Assembly (NCBI GenBank): GCA_030248065.1
Contig: JASAMV010009140.1
Span: 17,763-81,762, forward strand
DNA: 64,000 nucleotides
Origin: Rhynchonema sp. JSB1_4
Taxonomy: Eukaryota; Nematoda; Chromadorea; Monhysterida; Xyalidae
Reading direction: 5' to 3'
Shown here one piece after another: positions 60,101 through 64,000 of the stretch (the first letter of the stretch is position 1; each line of letters opens with the position of its first letter). The position numbers and the translations under genes were made by a program. Below the pieces are notes generated by a model, which saw nothing but the letters and a program-made list of their open reading frames with translations, made no database searches and was not told the origin of the DNA.

Positions 60101-62454
60101 CAGGTCGTGAATCGCGTCTGTTCAAACACCATTTCGGCGGAGAAACTGAAAAAAATGCTTGGACAAAAAATGATTGGTTAGTAACAATTATCCTATTGTT
60201 AAAAATTTAAAGTGTCGACAAATTTTGCCTTTGAGAGTAGCATAAAAATACCCAACAGAAAATTTCATTTCAAGAAAAGCAACGGTTACCGAAGGATCGA
60301 TTGCGTTGCACCGCTCAAGTAGACCGAGTTCTGAACTATTTCACTGTGCCTGGTTAGGCACACGCACACAAGATGCTCTAGCTGTGCATATGCATTACAC
60401 ACGCCAGCAAAACTACAACAAGCATTTGTGAGAACAAAATCGGCACACCGACCCAGCTTCGGATACGTCTTCGTCGAATATCGGCTGCGCCTGTCTTCGT
60501 TTCTGATAATATTCGAATATCAACGAGATGGGACTTTTGCCAGATTCAGACAGCAATTTCGTGGTTTCCTCAGACACGACGGGTTCGACATCCAGCTCGA
60601 TGACCATGGCATTGGTACTTGAAGCTGAAGAAAGGTGGACAGAAAGATAAAGATCACAGCAAAAATGTACATGCAAAAAATCTTGGATTTCGACAGACCA
60701 AACTGCTTGCTTTGCTGCAAAAAAGTTCTACATTACATCCGAAATCGTGAGACAAACAGGAACTGGTTAATTTACAGTTGTAAGCGAACGTTTCGTGTTA
60801 CTGCCTGCCATGCCAATTGCACTCAGACAGGTCTGCAGGCACCACCTTGGGAACGAGAGGAGGCTATATAACCCCCAAATCTTGGCTGATTACGTTACAC
60901 AGTGGCTTGAAACATCACGATCCCCAACTAACCTCCAAGGCCCCCTTCATGCCTCACAAAACTGTTGGCCAACATCAACCGTCCACTTGAGAAGGCATCG
61001 ACAAATACGGATGTTGGGTCACCAAACTGGGAACTGGTTGACGCCGAGTTTGATGAAGGGGGCGATGTGATATTGCCGTTGTTGGGATCGAGCGATGGTG
61101 ATTGCATCTGAAATTGAAACAGTATAGTTGCCTTTGAACAACTTTATGACTTACAATGTGCCCCCGAATTATCACACCTTGTGGAGGAACGTGTGCACGT
61201 GTCCACAATGGGCGAATATATGTCCATTTGCGGTGCACTACTTGCATTTTACCTTATCTTGGTACGAACGAATTACTCTTGAAAAAGTTGATCAGTAATT
61301 ACCATAGGAACCTGCTTACACGAAAATCAACGTACATTACTGTCCTCTTCTCAGTTTGCTTTTGCAAGCATTCAATAGAATTCTGATTGGACTTCTTCAA
61401 CTTGAAACGGACAGATACTCATAAATCTCATAATCTCAAATGTTCAACACGTTCATGTTCATGCTCAACCAACCAATTGTAGTGTGTTACCACATGGATT
61501 GAAATTAACCAATGGAATTAACAAGCCAGCCAAAGAAACACAGCCCCATCATCAGGTTTTTTTGCCACCAAACGTGGCTCATTTGGCCACCAAAATTTTG
61601 ATGGGGCCACAAGATGAGCCACCAGAATTTCAGGAAGCCAGTACTTAAGTAAGAATGAGCCACTAGATTTTTGGCAATTGAACCACCAGTGGGCCCATTT
61701 AAAAAAACCCTGCCCGTCATTCGACTCACTGACGCGACACTTTCTCTTTGTTGTTCATCAACGGGCGTGAAATACGACAGCGCCATCTGCGCGGCGTCAC
61801 GTCGCGAATCCTTCTTGTTGCGCGCTTGACACGGCGGAAAGGAAAACTTGTCGATTTTGACAATCGTTGAGAAACTGCAAAAATATTGGATTCTAACATG
61901 AAAATATCAAAAAATTTTCAATTTACGCCTTTGCTTGTCTTGTACAATACTGTGTACGTACGACGTTTAGTGCACCAAATTCTTTATTAGTTGTTTCGTA
62001 AATGTGGTTGTGGTGTGGCAACAGGCCATAATCTTTTTTGTGATGACCGAAATTAGTGGCACTGCCATTGCCATCGTATTCCACATCCACACCATAATCG
62101 GTAAAGCAACGATCTCATACGAAATCGGACCGGCTCTGGACTGGCCAGACGCACGCGCTTAATTAAGCAGACACCGAGACGAAATACCAAGATTGTCGTT
62201 TTGCTCGCTCACCATGGTTCAGCACTGGCATCCTCCACGACCGGTTCAGTAACGAATTCCATTTGTTTGCCCAATTTCAGACACAGCTCATTCAACAACG
62301 ACACCGGGTGCATATTCTGCCAACCGACAGGGAATTTGCAATTGAGCAAAAACGGCAGGTTGGTCGATTCGTGGTGGTGCTCGTACGATTCATCGCCCGT
62401 CGACGACAGCAACAGTGAATCGTCGTAGTTGATGTTGGTGGCTGTTGCAGTCAT
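54166..62454 (-). CDS. Adar: ADAR, double-stranded RNA adenosine deaminase, 674 aa, complete
   Basis: ADAR converts adenosine to inosine in double-stranded RNA. Fourteen exons join with every phase consistent: 62213-62454, 61730-61874, 60980-61107, 60453-60617, 59989-60145, 59326-59454, 58750-58816, 58138-58231, 57506-57664, 56792-56901, 56110-56292, 55088-55204, 54551-54689 and 54166-54355. Two dsRBDs: about 48-129 ([24 protein letters not shown]) and about 190-265 ([33 protein letters not shown]). The deaminase domain follows. The zinc/catalytic residues are His365 and Glu367 ([13 protein letters not shown]), Cys420 (STAPCGDG) and Cys495 ([11 protein letters not shown]). The usual NDCHAE cysteine is Ser here, which is not a ligand. 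C-terminal words [10 protein letters not shown] and [11 protein letters not shown] fit. Two dsRBDs and the size fit the ADAR2/insect ADAR type. The start is the Met at 62454. Confidence 0.93.
55400..55471 (-). tRNA. tRNA-Met(CAU), initiator type
   Basis: On the minus strand the sequence AGCACCGTGGCGCAGCGGAA, then GCGTGCTGGGCCCATAACCC, AGAGGTCGGTGGATCGAAAC and CACTCGGTGCTA folds as a 72-nt cloverleaf. The acceptor stem is AGCACCG/CGGTGCT, the anticodon loop CCCATAA carries CAT, and the T arm has GGTGGATCGAAACCACC. The A1:U72 first pair, three G:C pairs in the anticodon stem and ATCGA in the T loop (instead of TTCGA) are hallmarks of eukaryotic initiator tRNA. No intron. It lies in an ADAR intron, on the same strand as ADAR. 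Confidence 0.93.
58322..58694. repeat. AGGGTTAGAGAG / GTCGGGTGTCGG element, copy 3
   Basis: It starts ATAGGGTTAGAGAGATGTCG and ends GACCTCTAAACCCTAAAT. It shares GGTTCAAAACATCAGTTTT and GTCGGGTGTCGG with the copies at 11.8 and 20.4 kb, and contains a 13-base C-run before its right end. It lies in the ADAR intron between exons 58138-58231 and 58750-58816. Confidence 0.75.
59690..59945. repeat. Large foldback 'ACAGACGCAG...', copy in ADAR
   Basis: Arms as in 51610-51870: ACAGACGCAGCAGGGAACTC, TCGAGGCAGGCAGCAAGTTC and ACAGTCAACAAACCACGCAG, inverted as GCGTGGCTTGTTGACTGTGT, TTGCCTGCCTCGACTTCGAA and TTTCCCTGCGTCTGT. It lies between ADAR exons 59326-59454 and 59989-60145, ending about 45 bp from the latter. 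Confidence 0.82.
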
Positions 62455-62517
62455 CGCGCTGTAACAATATGCAGCAATGCACCAAAAATACAAAGCCAAA
62501 AAATAACCCGGGGCCGG

Positions 62518-62745
62518 GGCCATGAAAAATAATCTATGTCCCAGGCCCTGGCCCCGGCCCTGGCCTACGTGGGCGCACCGACAGGGCCGGGGGCCGGGGC
62601 CGGGGCCAGGGCCGTGGCCGGTGCGAAACATTTTTCTGGATAGGCGACGTTTCAACTGCAGGGTTGTCAATAATCCAACATTGGTTTCGTATATGCAGCT
62701 GTGCGTGTGTGTTCGCGTTGGGTGCGCTACTGCCTGATTTATCAA
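62518..62745 (+). repeat. GGCCCCGGCCCTGGCC repeat, copy A of an inverted pair
   Basis: From CATGAAAAATAATCTATGTC through tracts of CCCTGGCCCCGGCCCTGGCC, then GGCGCACCGACAGGGCCGGG and AACATTTTTCTGGATAGGCG, to TATGCAGCTGTGCGTGTGTG. The whole unit recurs inverted at 63085-63300. The GC tract is itself palindromic. Confidence 0.75.
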
Positions 62746-63084
62746 GGGCATGGCTATCTTGTGTTTTTTCTTTTGCAAATTCGGGCTGCAGTTTGAAATA
62801 TGGTTGACAAAACACTGAATTTCTACCTGCAATTATACACATACAGTTTGCTTTTGACCGTGCACATACACGACGTGCGCGTTTCGCTGATTGGTTGAGT
62901 TATAGGTTACTCGAATTTCGCGCAGACATGTCGTTTACTGTGGTTGCTCAAAAAATTTATGTCATCTGGTGACTTTTCATCAGCCAGTATTTTTAAGAAT
63001 AAAGCGCTTTATATTAATTTGCTTGAACAAATACATATGCCTAACCTAAATAAAATCCCAAAATGACCGTGCCCTTGATACATC

Positions 63085-63300
63085 AGGCAACAGGACATCC
63101 AACACGAACACACACGCACAGCTGCATTATGTATACGAAACCGATGTTGGATTATTGACAACCCTGTAGTTCTAACGTCGCCTATCCAGAAAAATGTTTC
63201 GCACCGGCCCCGGCCCTGTCGGTGCGCCCATGTAGGCCAGGGCCGGGGCCGGGGCCAGGGCCTCGGACATAGATTATTTTTCATGGCCCCGGCCCCGGCC
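63085..63300 (-). repeat. GGCCCCGGCCCTGGCC repeat, copy B (inverted)
   Basis: The reverse complement of 62518-62745 with scattered differences, sharing CACACGCACAGCTGCAT, CGCCTATCCAGAAAAATGTT, CGCACCGGCCCCGGCCCTGT and GACATAGATTATTTTTCATG. The two copies face each other about 340 bp apart upstream of ADAR. A further GC tract follows to 63330. Confidence 0.75.
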
Positions 63301-64000
63301 CCGGCCCTGGCCCTGGTCTACATGGACGCGCCCTAAACCACTCTCCGATTTGCGCCATACGACGGCCCCAACTGCGAGTGCACTTCGGAGCGATTAAATT
63401 TGACGTGTGCTGTCTCTTCAAAAATTTAAGCTCACGCTGACGTGGGTTACAAACGCGTTCTGAAGTGATGTAAAACTGGTCCCTTTACTATCTGGCCTTC
63501 GTTCCGAGCCACTCACATGAGAAAGGTATCTCCTCAGTTACTTTTCTGATGATCTGGATCGCTTCCGAAACGATGTGGATCACACGCATGGCTCATTCAT
63601 TGTCAGGGCACATACATATAACAGTAGTCCATCAATGGACATGCACGAACATAACTGATATTATAATGAATTACGCAGACCAGCCAAAATATGTGGCAGA
63701 CGCCAACAATGATTCAATGATTGATTTTCTTTATAACATTTCATGCAAACATTATTGATCTGTCTTGTGTGTGCTTATCAGTTAAAGCGTGTGGATTTTT
63801 ACACTGCATTCATATGTTTTGGCTTCATCTGAGCTTTGCCTATGCATAACCAAAAGGTCAAACACATTACATTTTCATTCTGGTTTTGTATGGTTTTGAG
63901 AACATAATATTTTCGTGTTGTTTGCATAAAAAGTACCTAACACAGAGACTCAAGAGGCTTGCCATCTGCTACATGGCATCCCCTGCGGAGCGGTTCCTAT

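Larger units (their letters stand above)
62455..64000. other. ADAR upstream region
   Basis: It contains two GC-rich repeat blocks (listed separately) and otherwise no supported gene. A plus-strand stretch at 63340-63425 reads PYDGPNCECTSERLNLTC, which has a Cys spacing like an extracellular domain, but there is no clear splice context. Any ADAR promoter or 5' UTR exon should be here; none could be identified. Confidence 0.4.

Overview
The window is nuclear DNA from an animal, almost certainly an invertebrate. Its genes are split into many short GT-AG exons that encode animal-specific families: Furry, ADAR, STARS/ABRA costars, BTB-BACK, PLAT, thrombospondin type 1 and transmembrane LRR proteins. 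Introns and spacers carry many foldback (MITE-like) repeats. An initiator tRNA-Met and several degenerate TTAGGC/CCTAA-like tracts are also present. I cannot name the phylum. A six-cysteine secreted protein and the TTAGGC-like tracts are loosely reminiscent of nematodes, but that is weak evidence. Gene models come from reading frames, splice-site phase and recalled family sequences; no search was run.

Layout. 431-13805 (-): the first 24 coding exons (about 1,300 aa) of furry, running off the left edge. 13.8-21.6 kb: nested satellites, G/C-run elements and foldbacks with no convincing gene, plus a frameshifted copy of BTB-gene exons at 20.66-21.1 kb. 21680-22396 (+): a three-exon, 179-aa secreted Cys-rich protein. 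24366-27552 (+): a divergent BTB-BACK gene, partly resolved. 27929-30617 (-): a short STARS/ABRA actin-binding protein with two, perhaps three, alternative versions of one half-domain exon. 31680-35549 (-): a six-exon BTB-BACK protein of the serine-enriched (gprs) family. 36987-46274 (+): a 13-exon, 554-aa secreted protein that I read as PLAT-TSP1-PLAT-TSP1. Its third intron holds an opposite-strand two-exon gene (40006-40619). 49612-52649 (+): a 669-aa signal peptide/LRR/LRRCT/TM receptor. 54166-62454 (-): a complete 14-exon, 674-aa ADAR with an initiator tRNA-Met in an intron. 62.5-64 kb: an inverted pair of GC-rich repeats and no clear gene.

The genes do not form one pathway. They include a cell-polarity scaffold (Furry), an actin/MRTF regulator (STARS), two BTB adaptors, extracellular proteins and an RNA-editing enzyme. 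Best leads: the duplicated 134-nt costars exons, which have identical phases and look mutually exclusive; the duplicated PLAT-TSP1 architecture; and a 10-bp word, TGAAACATCA, found 17 times, mostly in introns and often within 30 nt of a splice site.
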